Source of the DNA: Falsigemmobacter faecalis
GTDB lineage: Bacteria > Pseudomonadota > Alphaproteobacteria > Rhodobacterales > Rhodobacteraceae
Assembly: GCF_003863335.1 (NCBI RefSeq)
Contig: NZ_RRAZ01000002.1
Span: 1-64,000 of the forward strand
Length of the DNA stretch: 64,000 nucleotides
Direction of reading: 5' to 3'
Shown in pieces: positions 9,065 through 16,788 of the stretch. A program made the position numbers and the translations under genes. The notes under the pieces were generated by a model, which saw only the letters and a list, made by a program, of their open reading frames with translations, searched no databases and was not told the origin of the DNA. Numbering within the stretch: the stretch's first letter is position 1; every line of letters starts with the position of its first letter.

Positions 9065-10093
9065 TTATACCCTGATGACCGGAGACATGCCCTGCGGACG
9101 CCACATCAGGATGGCAACCATCAGGCCGATATTGGAAATGAGCGCGGCCTTGGGTTCCAGAAAGGCCACGTAGTTCTGCAAAAGCCCCACCATCAGCGCC
9201 CCGATGAAGGCCCCCTCGACGGAGCCAAGGCCCCCGATGATGACGACGATAAAGACCAGGACCATGATTTCATTGCCCATATGGGCGGTGATCATCTCCT
9301 GATAAAGCGCCCACATCACGCCGCCGAGGCCCGCAAGCGCCGAGCCTGCGATAAAGACGGCGATGAAAACGCGGTTGATGCGGTAGCCCATGGCCTGAAC
9401 CATCTCGCGGTTCTCAACGCCCGCGCGCACGATCAGCCCGATCCTGGTGCCGCGCAGCACCGCGCGCATGGCGAGAAAGACCACCAGTCCGGTGGCCACG
9501 GCCACGAGGCGGTATTTCTCCAGCGTGGCGCCCATTACGGTGACTGCGCCCTTCAGCATCTCGGGCCGCGCGATATGGATCTCGCGCGGACCCCAGATCA
9601 CCTGGATGAGTTGCTCGGCCACGATCAGCCCGCCCATGGTGACCAGGATCTGTTTCAGGTGAGAGCCATAGACCGGGCGGATGATCACCCGCTCAAAGCC
9701 CCAGCCAAGCGCGCCGGTGAAGGCCATGGCGGCCAGAACCGCCGCCAGCAATGCCAGCAGGTTCAGCAGAAGGGAAGGTGCGCCGGTCAGGGCAGAAAGC
9801 CAGATCAGCACCGAGACCCCCGCAAAGGCCCCGAAAGAGATAAAGGCGCCATGGCCGAAGTTGATGATATCCATCAGCCCGAAAATCAGCGTCATCCCTG
9901 AGGCGATGACAAAGATCATCATCCCCATGGCCAGCCCCGAGATTGTCAGCGTGAGCCAGCTGGAGGCGGAGGGAATGGCAAGCCAGCCCGCGAGGACCAG
10001 AAGCGGCAGCAGCAAAACCGGCAGCCATGGCTCAAGGCGCAGGGCAAGGGGCGGGCGGGTCATGACCGGGGTGTGATCGGGGGCGGCGCTCAT
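9065..10093 (-). CDS. livH: Branched-chain amino-acid-type ABC permease LivH
   Basis: 342 residues and strongly hydrophobic. Recognisable LivH motifs are GLMDIINFGHGAFISFGAF (about 70-90), the long loop with GTRIGLIVRAGVENREMVQAMG, and GGLGSVEGAFIGALMVG near the C-terminus. The start at 10093 overlaps the LivF stop by ATGA, which supports it over the internal Met at residue 11. It forms the second channel subunit with LivM, encoded 2 bp downstream of its stop. It has a longer N-terminal cytoplasmic extension than the E. coli protein. Confidence 0.93.
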   Translation of the reverse strand: MSAAPDHTPVMTRPPLALRLEPWLPVLLLPLLVLAGWLAIPSASSWLTLTISGLAMGMMIFVIASGMTLIFGLMDIINFGHGAFISFGAFAGVSVLIWLSALTGAPSLLLNLLALLAAVLAAMAFTGALGWGFERVIIRPVYGSHLKQILVTMGGLIVAEQLIQVIWGPREIHIARPEMLKGAVTVMGATLEKYRLVAVATGLVVFLAMRAVLRGTRIGLIVRAGVENREMVQAMGYRINRVFIAVFIAGSALAGLGGVMWALYQEMITAHMGNEIMVLVFIVVIIGGLGSVEGAFIGALMVGLLQNYVAFLEPKAALISNIGLMVAILMWRPQGMSPVIRV

Positions 10094-10815
10094 GTGTGAT
10101 CCTCAAGGCTCAGGCCCATCAGGCGCGATTGCAGATCCGGGGCGGAGGCGAGGTCGGCCATAGCGCCGCTCCAGATCACGCGGCCATTGTCCATGACGGC
10201 GGCGCGGTCGCCGAGGGCTTTGGCAAGGCGGAAGTTCTGCTCGACCATCAGGATGGTGGCGCCTTCGGATTTCAGCTCGCGCAGCGCTTTGGCGAGGGTG
10301 GAGACGATGGCGGGGGCGAGGCCCTTGGAGGGCTCATCGATCAGATAAAGTCTGCGCTCAGAGATCATGGCGCGGGCGACGGAGAGCATCTGTTTCTGCC
10401 CGCCCGACAGCGTGCCCGCGCGGCCCTTCCAGAAGGTGCGCAGCGCCGGAAAAGCGGTGAAAATCCGCTCAAGCCTTTTGGGATCGGGGGGGCCGTCCAG
10501 CGAGGCGAGGGTGAGATTTTCCTCCACCGTGAGATTGGCGAAAATGCCCATATCTTCGGGCACCAGCGCCACGCCCTGGCGCGCGATCAGGGCAGAGTTG
10601 AGACCGGTCACCGCGCGGCCATCGAGGGTGACCGCGCCGCGGTGCGGCGGCAGGATCCCCATGATGGAGCGCAAAGTGGTGGTCTTGCCCGCGCCATTGC
10701 GGCCCAGCAGCATGGTGACCTGGCCCCTTGGCACCTCCAGGTCCACGCCGTGCAGGATGTGATACTGGCCGATGTCGGTGTGAAGGTCGCGGAGTTTCAG
10801 AAGGAGGTCAGACAT
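10090..10815 (-). CDS. livF: ABC transporter ATP-binding protein LivF
   Basis: 241-residue ATPase. Walker A GRNGAGKTT (about residues 38-46), signature LSGGQKQM (about 135-142), Walker B YLIDEPSKGLAP (about 154-165) and the H-loop region MVEQNF are all present. The start MSDLLLKLRD lies just inside the 3' end of livG (8-bp overlap) and has a GGAGG ribosome site in front. The LivF type is recognised by the EPSKGLAP variant of Walker B. It drives the LivHM channel together with LivG. Confidence 0.93.
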   Translation of the reverse strand: MSDLLLKLRDLHTDIGQYHILHGVDLEVPRGQVTMLLGRNGAGKTTTLRSIMGILPPHRGAVTLDGRAVTGLNSALIARQGVALVPEDMGIFANLTVEENLTLASLDGPPDPKRLERIFTAFPALRTFWKGRAGTLSGGQKQMLSVARAMISERRLYLIDEPSKGLAPAIVSTLAKALRELKSEGATILMVEQNFRLAKALGDRAAVMDNGRVIWSGAMADLASAPDLQSRLMGLSLEDHT

Positions 10816-11569
10816 CTTCGATCTCCCGGCCCATATAGGCCTCGCGCACCACATCGCTGGCCATGACGGGGCCGGGCGGGCCATCGGCCACGAGGGTGCC
10901 GTTGTGCAGCACCACGATGCGGTCGGCGAGCGCGCGGATCACGTCCATCTTATGCTCAACGAGCAGCACCGTGGCGGCGGGGTCTTTGCGGATATCGGCG
11001 ATGAGCGAGAGGATCACCGGGGCCTCATCCATGCTCATCCCGGCGGTGGGCTCATCGAACATGAAGATTTTCGGTCTGAGTGCGAGCAGAAGGGCGACTT
11101 CGACCTTGCGCTGATCGCCATGCGGCAGGGTGCGCACCTCGGCGCGGGCCTGTGCGGTGAGGCGGGTGCGGGTCAGGATCTCTTCGGTCTCAAGGATCAG
11201 ATCCCTGCGGCTGTCGGCCATGCGAAAGAGGCTGAGACCGGCTTTGCGCCTGGCCTGCACGGTGAGGCGGATGTTTTCAAAGACGCTGAGCGCGGGGAAG
11301 AGATTGGTCAGCTGAAAGGCGCGGCCAAGCCCTGCATGGGCGCGGGCAGAGGCGCTGAGCGTGCTGATGTCGCGGCCTTCAAGCAGCACCTTGCCGGAAC
11401 TGGCGCGGATCTGGCCGGAGATCAGATTGAACCAGGTGGTTTTTCCGGCCCCATTGGGGCCGACGATGGCGGTGAGCGCGCCGGGGTGGAAGGCGCAGCT
11501 GACCGCATTGACGGCGATATGGCCGCCGAAACGGACTGTGAGGTCGCGGGTCTCAAGCGATGGGGTCAT
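10808..11569 (-). CDS. livG: ABC transporter ATP-binding protein LivG
   Basis: 253-residue ATPase. Walker A GPNGAGKTT (about residues 38-46), the LivG-specific long insert after Walker A (GLGRAFQLTNLFPALSVFENI), Walker B FMFDEPTAGMS and an H-loop in LLVEHKM are visible. A canonical LSGGQ is not clear: the equivalent stretch reads LPHGDQRKVEVAL, which is common in LivG (typically SYGQQRRLEIA-like). It pairs with LivF. The gap to the binding-protein gene upstream is 80 bp and holds a repeat with a strong hairpin, which could lower expression of the membrane subunits relative to the binding protein. Confidence 0.92.
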   Translation of the reverse strand: MTPSLETRDLTVRFGGHIAVNAVSCAFHPGALTAIVGPNGAGKTTWFNLISGQIRASSGKVLLEGRDISTLSASARAHAGLGRAFQLTNLFPALSVFENIRLTVQARRKAGLSLFRMADSRRDLILETEEILTRTRLTAQARAEVRTLPHGDQRKVEVALLLALRPKIFMFDEPTAGMSMDEAPVILSLIADIRKDPAATVLLVEHKMDVIRALADRIVVLHNGTLVADGPPGPVMASDVVREAYMGREIEDV

Positions 11570-11597
11570 GGGAGAGGCCGTGCGGTCTGGCAGGAAG

Positions 11598-11648
11598 CCG
11601 GGGGGCGCTGCCCCCCGGACCCCCCGGAGTATTTTGAAAAAGCCAAAG
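11598..11648. repeat. Hairpin plus 23-nt GGAGTATTTT element, copy 1
   Basis: A perfect 8-bp stem (11598-11605 / 11611-11618) is followed by a second C6GG run and then by the 23-nt stretch at 11626-11648. That stretch is identical to 18340-18362. It lies immediately behind the stop codon of the minus-strand binding-protein gene. The GC-rich core at 11611-11627 is identical to 45730-45746. It may work as a transcript end or attenuator and may belong to a dispersed intergenic repeat family. Confidence 0.75.
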
Positions 11649-11649
11649 A

Positions 11650-12828
11650 TCAGCGGGTGTTGCGCAGCGGGATCTTCATCTCTTCGGCCGGGATGACGCG
11701 GACGAGTTCGGGGATGCCCCAGTCGACGGCCGGGTCCACTTTGATTTTGAAGTGATACATTTCCTGCAGCGCCTGGTGGTCTTCGGGGCGGAAGGTCATG
11801 GTGCCTTTGGGGGTTTCAAAGGACATGCCTTCCATGGCGGTGATCAGGGCCTCGGTCTCGGTGGAACCGGCTTTTTTGATCGCCTCGACGGCGGCGATGC
11901 CGGCGGACATGCCGCCTGCGGTGAAGAAATCCGGCGGCATATTGTAGCGCGCGAGATGTTCTTTGACGAACCACTGGTTCACCGGGTTCTGCGGGATTTC
12001 ATAATAGTAATAGGCCGAGCCTTCGAGGCCGGGGAATTCTTTATAGGCTTTCAGCGCCTCAAGAATATTGCCACCGGTGGCGAGTTCAATGCCGTAGCGG
12101 CCAGGGTCCATGGCCTGCAGCTTGGACATTGGGTTATTGGCGCCGGCCCAGATGATGAAGATGCGCTTTTCGCCGTCCTGGTCTTTCAGCGCGTTGAACA
12201 TCCGCTCGGCATAGGCCGTGAAATCGGTGGTGTCGGTCGGGGCATATTCTTCGGCCACCAGCTCGGCTTTGGTGTCGGAAAGCGCTTCTTTGAAGGCGGC
12301 AATGCCGTCGCGGCCAAAAGCATAGTCCTGGGCGAAGGTGACGATTTTCACGCCTTCGCGGCCCAGAGCCACGGCGTTGGAGATCGCATCCTGCGAGGAG
12401 TTGCGTCCGGTGCGGAAGATATAGCGGTTCCAGGCCGCACCGGTGATGGTATCGGCCACCGCAGGCTCTACGATCAGGATTTTTTCGAATTCTTCCGCGA
12501 CCGGCAGCATGGCGAGTGCCACGCCCGAGCCGGTGCCGCCGATGGCGAGATCCGCTTCATCATCGCCGAAGGCCTCGGCGAGCATGGCGCGGCCGATATC
12601 GGGTTTGAGCTGGCTGTCTTTTTCGATCACGGTGATTTTCTCGCCGTTGATCTCCATGGTGCCGCCGGTGGCATATTCCAGACCCATCATCAGGCCGATC
12701 TGGCTTTGGCGGGCATAGGCTTCAAGGCCGCCCGATTTGTCATAGACATGGGCAATTTTGATATCGGCGGCGGCGGGAAGTGCCCAGCCGCAAAGCGCCG
12801 TCAGCGCGACGGTCAGTCTGGTCTTCAT
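11650..12828 (-). CDS. ABC transporter substrate-binding protein, Leu/Ile/Val type
   Basis: 392-residue periplasmic binding protein with a Sec signal peptide of about 21 residues (ending LPAAA). The mature part starts DIKIAHVYDKSGGLEAYARQ, a type I periplasmic fold as in LivJ/LivK and AmiC/UrtA. It is the first gene of the minus-strand operon and has a good ribosome site (GGGAGGATAG) before ATG. It binds the substrate delivered to LivHMFG. The pocket cannot be assigned; the ABC subfamily often binds amides, aromatic acids or short-chain acids when linked to acyl-CoA genes. Confidence 0.9.
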   Translation of the reverse strand: MKTRLTVALTALCGWALPAAADIKIAHVYDKSGGLEAYARQSQIGLMMGLEYATGGTMEINGEKITVIEKDSQLKPDIGRAMLAEAFGDDEADLAIGGTGSGVALAMLPVAEEFEKILIVEPAVADTITGAAWNRYIFRTGRNSSQDAISNAVALGREGVKIVTFAQDYAFGRDGIAAFKEALSDTKAELVAEEYAPTDTTDFTAYAERMFNALKDQDGEKRIFIIWAGANNPMSKLQAMDPGRYGIELATGGNILEALKAYKEFPGLEGSAYYYYEIPQNPVNQWFVKEHLARYNMPPDFFTAGGMSAGIAAVEAIKKAGSTETEALITAMEGMSFETPKGTMTFRPEDHQALQEMYHFKIKVDPAVDWGIPELVRVIPAEEMKIPLRNTR

Positions 12829-12844
12829 ACTATCCTCCCTCGGA

Positions 12845-12864
12845 ACATGACGTATGATTCATGT
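12845..12864. promoter_or_regulatory. Inverted repeat, candidate TetR operator
   Basis: ACATGA-N8-TCATGT, a perfect 6+6 inverted repeat, lies 17-36 bp upstream of the first gene of the transporter/acyl-CoA operon. The size and spacing fit a TetR dimer site. The TetR regulator encoded within the same operon (6680-7267) is the obvious candidate protein. Binding is inference. Confidence 0.5.
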
Positions 12865-13006
12865 CTCAGTAATATGGCTAGCCTGCGGATTTTTGCCGGT
12901 CAATCGTTATCTGCTGCGATGGGGGAGGGGATCTGCGCGGGCGCAGGGTGCTTTTGGCGCAAAGCCGGGTTAGTGTCGCGCAAAGCCAGACCGGAAGGAC
13001 CAGAGC

Positions 13007-13624
13007 ATGACAACACTTTATTATTCACCGGGCGCCTGTTCGCTTGCGGTTCACATCGCGCTGGAGTGGATCGGTGCGCCTTATGAGGCGGTGAAATCGC
13101 AGATCGGCTCGGAGGAGCTGAAGGCGGTGAACCCCAATGGCTCGGTGCCGGTGCTGCAGGAAGACGATGGCTGGGTGCTGACCCAGGCGGGGGCGATCCT
13201 TGATTATCTGGCGCAGAAGCATCCGGAGGCGGGGCTGAGCGGCGGGGGCAGTCTGCGCCAGAAGGCAGAGGCGCATCGCTGGTCGTCGTTCTTCACTTCG
13301 GATGTGCATGCGGCTTTCTGGCCGGTTTTTATGCCGTTCCGCTATACCACCGATGAAAGCGCTGAGGCGCGGGCCAGGGTGAAAGAGGCCGGTCAGGTGA
13401 TTGCGGGCAAGCAGTTTGCCGCGCTGAACGCGCATCTGAAGGGGCGTGAGTGGATCCTTGAGAGCCGCTCTGTTATCGACGCCTATGCCTTCCCGATGAT
13501 CCGCTGGGCCCGGGCCATGCTGCCGGGGGGGCTCGCGGATTTCCCGGAAGTTCAGCGTCTTTATGATAAACTCGCCGCGGATCCGGCGGTGCAGAAAGTT
13601 CTTGCCCGTGAGGGTGGAAAGTAA
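13007..13624 (+). CDS. Glutathione S-transferase, beta-class-like
   Basis: 205 residues with a thioredoxin-like N-terminal domain beginning MTTLYYSPGACSLAVHIAL, in which Cys11 sits at the position of the catalytic Cys of bacterial beta-class enzymes. The GSH-binding NPNGSVPVLQEDDG motif is at about residues 44-57, and a helical C-terminal domain follows. It probably conjugates glutathione to electrophiles or works as a thiol reductase. It is 9 bp upstream of the VOC/hydrolase fusion gene and likely co-transcribed, which suggests a shared role in handling quinones, catechols or similar electrophiles. Confidence 0.9.
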   Translation: MTTLYYSPGACSLAVHIALEWIGAPYEAVKSQIGSEELKAVNPNGSVPVLQEDDGWVLTQAGAILDYLAQKHPEAGLSGGGSLRQKAEAHRWSSFFTSDVHAAFWPVFMPFRYTTDESAEARARVKEAGQVIAGKQFAALNAHLKGREWILESRSVIDAYAFPMIRWARAMLPGGLADFPEVQRLYDKLAADPAVQKVLAREGGK

Positions 13625-13633
13625 GGAGCAGCC

Positions 13634-15157
13634 ATGACGAGCGGCATCCATCACGTCACCTCGATTACGGCCGGTGTTCAGGCCAATGTCGATTTTTATG
13701 CGGGCTTTCTGGGTCTGCGGCTGGTCAAACAGACCGGCGGTTATGAGGATGCCGAGCAGCTGCATCTGTTTTACGGCGATGCCGGGGGCAACCCCGGCAC
13801 GCTTTTAAGCTTTCTGGTCTGGGAGGCGGCCGGGCGCGGGCGCACCGGGCTGGGCCAGGTCTCAGAAGTGGCGCTGTCGGTGCCGCCTGCGCAGATCGGC
13901 ACCTGGCTGACAAAGGCGCTGCAGGCGGGGATTCCGGCTGAGGGTCCGACCCAGGAATTTGGCGAGCCGGTGCTGCGGCTGAAAGATCCCGACGGCATGA
14001 TCGTCAAGCTGGTCGGGCATGAGGATGTGACGTCGGATCCGATTGCGGGTGCGCCGATCCGCATCCGGGGGGTCACGCTGCTGACCGATCAGGCCGAAGA
14101 GACGGCCGCGTTTATCACCCGTTTCGGCTATGCCCGGGGCGCGCGCTCGGGCGCAGTTGAGCGCATGGTCTCGGAGACGGATGTCGTGGATATCCGGGCT
14201 GTGGGCGGCTTTGTGCCGTCGATCCCGGGTGCCGGGGTGCCCGATCATGTGGCGTTCCGCGCTGCGGATATTGATGCGGTGCGCAAAATGCGGCTGTCGC
14301 TGCGTGGCTTTGGCGATACGCCGGTGCATGACCGCAAATATTTCGTCTCGCTTTATGTCCGCGAGCCGGGCGGGGCGCTGATCGAATATGCCACCGATGC
14401 GCCGGGGATGACGGTGGATGAGGATGCAGAGCACCTCGGCCGTACGCTGATGATCCCGCCCGGTGATGTGGCGCGGGCGGATGATCTGCGGCTGATCCTG
14501 CCGCAGTTCGTGATGCCGGACGAAGAGCGCTTTCCGCCGCGCGATCTGCCCTTCATTCACCGCTTTCACCGCCCCGCAGAGGAAGATGGCTCCACGCTGA
14601 TCCTTTTGCATGGCTCGGGCGGCAATGAGGCGGATCTGATGCCGATCGCGCATCGCATCGCGCCAAAGGCGGCACTTCTCGGTCTGCGGGGGCGCTCTTC
14701 GGAAGAGGGGGTGAACCGCTGGTTCCGTCGCCTTGATGCGAACCGGTTTGACCAGGCCGACATCCGCTCAGAGGCAGAGGCCTTTGTGGGCTTTGTCGAA
14801 GGGGCAATCCGGGGCTATGGGCTGGATGCCTCAAAGATCACCTTCGCGGGGTTCTCGAACGGCGCGAACCTGCTGGGCGCGGTGATGCAGCTATATCCCG
14901 GCGTCGTGCAGCGCGCGATCCTGCTGCGCGCGGTGCAGGTGCTGGATGAGCCGCCGCACCCGGACCTGAGCGCCACCTCGGTGCTGGTGATTGAGGGCGA
15001 AAAAGACCCCTGGGGTCTGCGCGCGCCGGCTCTGCTGGAGGCTCTGCGCGCGGGGGGCGCGGATCTGCGGGCAGAGACCCTGGCGGGTGAGGGGCATGAA
15101 CTCGGCCAGCAGGACCTGAACCTTGCCCGCGACTGGTATAGCGGCGCTGTTGCATAA
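13634..15157 (+). CDS. Fused ring-cleaving VOC dioxygenase and serine hydrolase
   Basis: 507 residues made of two proteins normally encoded separately. Residues 1 to about 290 hold two VOC modules: GIHHVTSI with a first metal His, and EPGGALIEYATD with a Glu ligand, resembling Bacillus MhqA/MhqO ring-cleaving dioxygenases. Residues from about 310 to 507 form an alpha/beta hydrolase of the carboxylesterase/MhqD kind, with LLHGSGG, the nucleophile in GFSNG (near residue 405), an Asp in EGEKDPWG and a His in GEGHEL. In Bacillus these two activities belong to the MhqR quinone/hydroquinone detoxification regulon. The fusion suggests direct hand-over of the ring-cleavage product. The exact substrate is not known. 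Confidence 0.85.
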   Translation: MTSGIHHVTSITAGVQANVDFYAGFLGLRLVKQTGGYEDAEQLHLFYGDAGGNPGTLLSFLVWEAAGRGRTGLGQVSEVALSVPPAQIGTWLTKALQAGIPAEGPTQEFGEPVLRLKDPDGMIVKLVGHEDVTSDPIAGAPIRIRGVTLLTDQAEETAAFITRFGYARGARSGAVERMVSETDVVDIRAVGGFVPSIPGAGVPDHVAFRAADIDAVRKMRLSLRGFGDTPVHDRKYFVSLYVREPGGALIEYATDAPGMTVDEDAEHLGRTLMIPPGDVARADDLRLILPQFVMPDEERFPPRDLPFIHRFHRPAEEDGSTLILLHGSGGNEADLMPIAHRIAPKAALLGLRGRSSEEGVNRWFRRLDANRFDQADIRSEAEAFVGFVEGAIRGYGLDASKITFAGFSNGANLLGAVMQLYPGVVQRAILLRAVQVLDEPPHPDLSATSVLVIEGEKDPWGLRAPALLEALRAGGADLRAETLAGEGHELGQQDLNLARDWYSGAVA

Positions 15158-15175
15158 TTCCCGCACCGGGCGTGA

Positions 15176-15203
15176 GGGGGGCGGTTTTCCGCCCCCCTTC
15201 TCT
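15176..15203 (+). terminator. Rho-independent terminator
   Basis: A perfect 9-bp GC stem (15176-15184 / 15189-15197) with a TTTT loop is followed by TTCTCTATTTAA. It lies 19 bp behind the stop of the VOC/hydrolase gene and closes the two-gene operon. Confidence 0.8.
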
Positions 15204-15295
15204 ATTTAACGCTTTGTCGAAGCCCCGGGGGGCTGTTTGCTGTCCTCAAGCCGGTCCGGGGAGGGCGGGCAATAAGGTGTTTCGGGAGGACGACG

Positions 15296-16270
15296 ATGCG
15301 TTTTAAGACATTGATCGCGGCCATTGGCGCGGCAACGGCACTCTCTTCAGCAGCATTCGCCCAAGGCTATCCTGAGCGGCAGATCACCATGGTGGTGCCC
15401 TTCTCGGCCGGGGGGCCGACCGATACCGTGGCCCGCCTTGTGGCCGAGCGGATGTCGGCGGATCTCGGCCAGCAGATCATCGTGGAAAACGTCGGCGGCG
15501 CGGGCGGCACCCTCGGTGCGGGCCAGGTCGCCAAGGCGGAGGCCGATGGCTATACCATTCTTCTGCATCACATCGGCATGGCAACGGCGGCGACGCTTTA
15601 TCGCCAGCTGGCCTATGACACGCTCAATGCCTTTGAATATGTCGGTCTGGTGACCGAAGTGCCGATGGTGATGGTGGCGCGAAAAGACTTTGAAGCCACG
15701 GATTTTAAAGACTTTATTGAGAAGGTGAAGGCGCAGAAAGACACCATCAATATGGCCAATGCCGGGATCGGTGCGGCCTCGCATCTGTGCGGGATGCTGT
15801 TTCAGTCTTCGATCGACACGCAGTTCACCACCGTGCCTTACAAAGGCACCGGGCCTGCGATGACCGATCTTCTGGGCGGTCAGGTCGATTTTATGTGCGA
15901 CCAGACCACCAATACCACCCAGCAGATCAAAGGCGGCACAATCAAAGCCTATGCCGCCACCTCGCCCGAGCGGCTGGCGATTTTCCCCGATCTTGAGACG
16001 GTGACCGAGGGCGGTCTGCCGCAGATGACGGTGGGGATCTGGCACGGCATCTATGCGCCGAAAGGCACCCCGGCAGAGGCGACCGAGCGGCTGTCGAAAG
16101 CGCTGCAGGGGGCGCTGGCGGATGCAAAAATCGCCACGGCTTTCGGGGATCTGGGCACCTCGCCGTCTTCGGCGCAGGAAGCAACCCCCGCCGCGCTGAA
16201 AGAGAAGCTTGAGAGCGAGATCGCCCGCTGGAAGCCGGTGATTGAGGCCGCAGGCGTTTATGCCGACTGA
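15296..16270 (+). CDS. tctC: Tripartite tricarboxylate transporter substrate-binding protein TctC (Bug family)
   Basis: 324 residues. The signal peptide of about 22 residues ends SAAFAQ and is followed by YPERQITMVVPFSAGGPTDTVAR, the hallmark of Bug/TctC proteins. A second signature, GGAGGTLGAGQVAKAEADGYT, is at about residues 70-90. Start has a clear GGGAGGA ribosome site. It captures a carboxylate in the periplasm for the TctA/TctB membrane pair encoded downstream. A hairpin with a T-run between tctC and tctB likely raises the binding protein over the membrane subunits. Ligand type cannot be assigned; di- and tricarboxylates are usual. Confidence 0.93.
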   Translation: MRFKTLIAAIGAATALSSAAFAQGYPERQITMVVPFSAGGPTDTVARLVAERMSADLGQQIIVENVGGAGGTLGAGQVAKAEADGYTILLHHIGMATAATLYRQLAYDTLNAFEYVGLVTEVPMVMVARKDFEATDFKDFIEKVKAQKDTINMANAGIGAASHLCGMLFQSSIDTQFTTVPYKGTGPAMTDLLGGQVDFMCDQTTNTTQQIKGGTIKAYAATSPERLAIFPDLETVTEGGLPQMTVGIWHGIYAPKGTPAEATERLSKALQGALADAKIATAFGDLGTSPSSAQEATPAALKEKLESEIARWKPVIEAAGVYAD

Positions 16271-16276
16271 ACGGGA

Positions 16277-16304
16277 CGGGGCGGGCTATCCCGCCCCGCT
16301 TTTC
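16277..16304 (+). terminator. Intra-operon terminator/attenuator between tctC and tctB
   Basis: A perfect 9-bp stem (16277-16285 / 16290-16298) with a CTAT loop is followed by CTTTTCTT. It sits between the binding-protein gene and the membrane genes, 20 bp before the tctB start, so it probably allows partial read-through. Confidence 0.75.
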
Positions 16305-16317
16305 TTAAGGCATTCAG

Positions 16318-16779
16318 ATGACTGATAAAAACAACACTGATATTCTTTGCGGCCTTGCCCTTCTGGCGGTGGCAGGCCTTTTTGGCTGGCAGGTCTTCAG
16401 CCTGCCGATCGGCACGGCGACCCGGATGGGTCCGGGGTATTTCCCCATGGTGCTTTCGGCGCTTCTGGCGCTTCTGGGGGTGATTATCCTCTTCAAAGCG
16501 CTGCGCAGCCCTGAGCCGGATGAGGCCAAGGGCCCGCTGGCCTGGCGCGGCATGGCCTTTATTCTGCCCGCTCCGGTGTTTTTCGGGCTGACGGTGCGGG
16601 GCCTCGGCTTTGTGCCGGCGCTTTTTGTGACCTCGCTGATCGCGGCCTTTGCGTCGGGGCGGATGAAGGTCTGGCAGGCGGTTTTGCTGGCCGCCCTGGT
16701 GACCGGCTTTTCCACCCTTGTCTTCAGCTATGCTCTGGGGCTGCCGTTCCGGCGCTTTGGCCCCTGGTGGCCGTTTTAA
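16318..16779 (+). CDS. tctB: Tripartite tricarboxylate transporter small subunit TctB
   Basis: 153 residues with four predicted membrane helices, the normal layout of TctB. The sequence near the N-terminus (DILCGLALLAVAGLFGWQ) and RMGPGYFPMVLSALLALLGV is characteristic. It forms the small membrane subunit that associates with TctA, whose gene begins 9 bp downstream. The stop lies just before the tctA ribosome site. Confidence 0.88.
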   Translation: MTDKNNTDILCGLALLAVAGLFGWQVFSLPIGTATRMGPGYFPMVLSALLALLGVIILFKALRSPEPDEAKGPLAWRGMAFILPAPVFFGLTVRGLGFVPALFVTSLIAAFASGRMKVWQAVLLAALVTGFSTLVFSYALGLPFRRFGPWWPF

Positions 16780-16788
16780 GAGGCGCGC

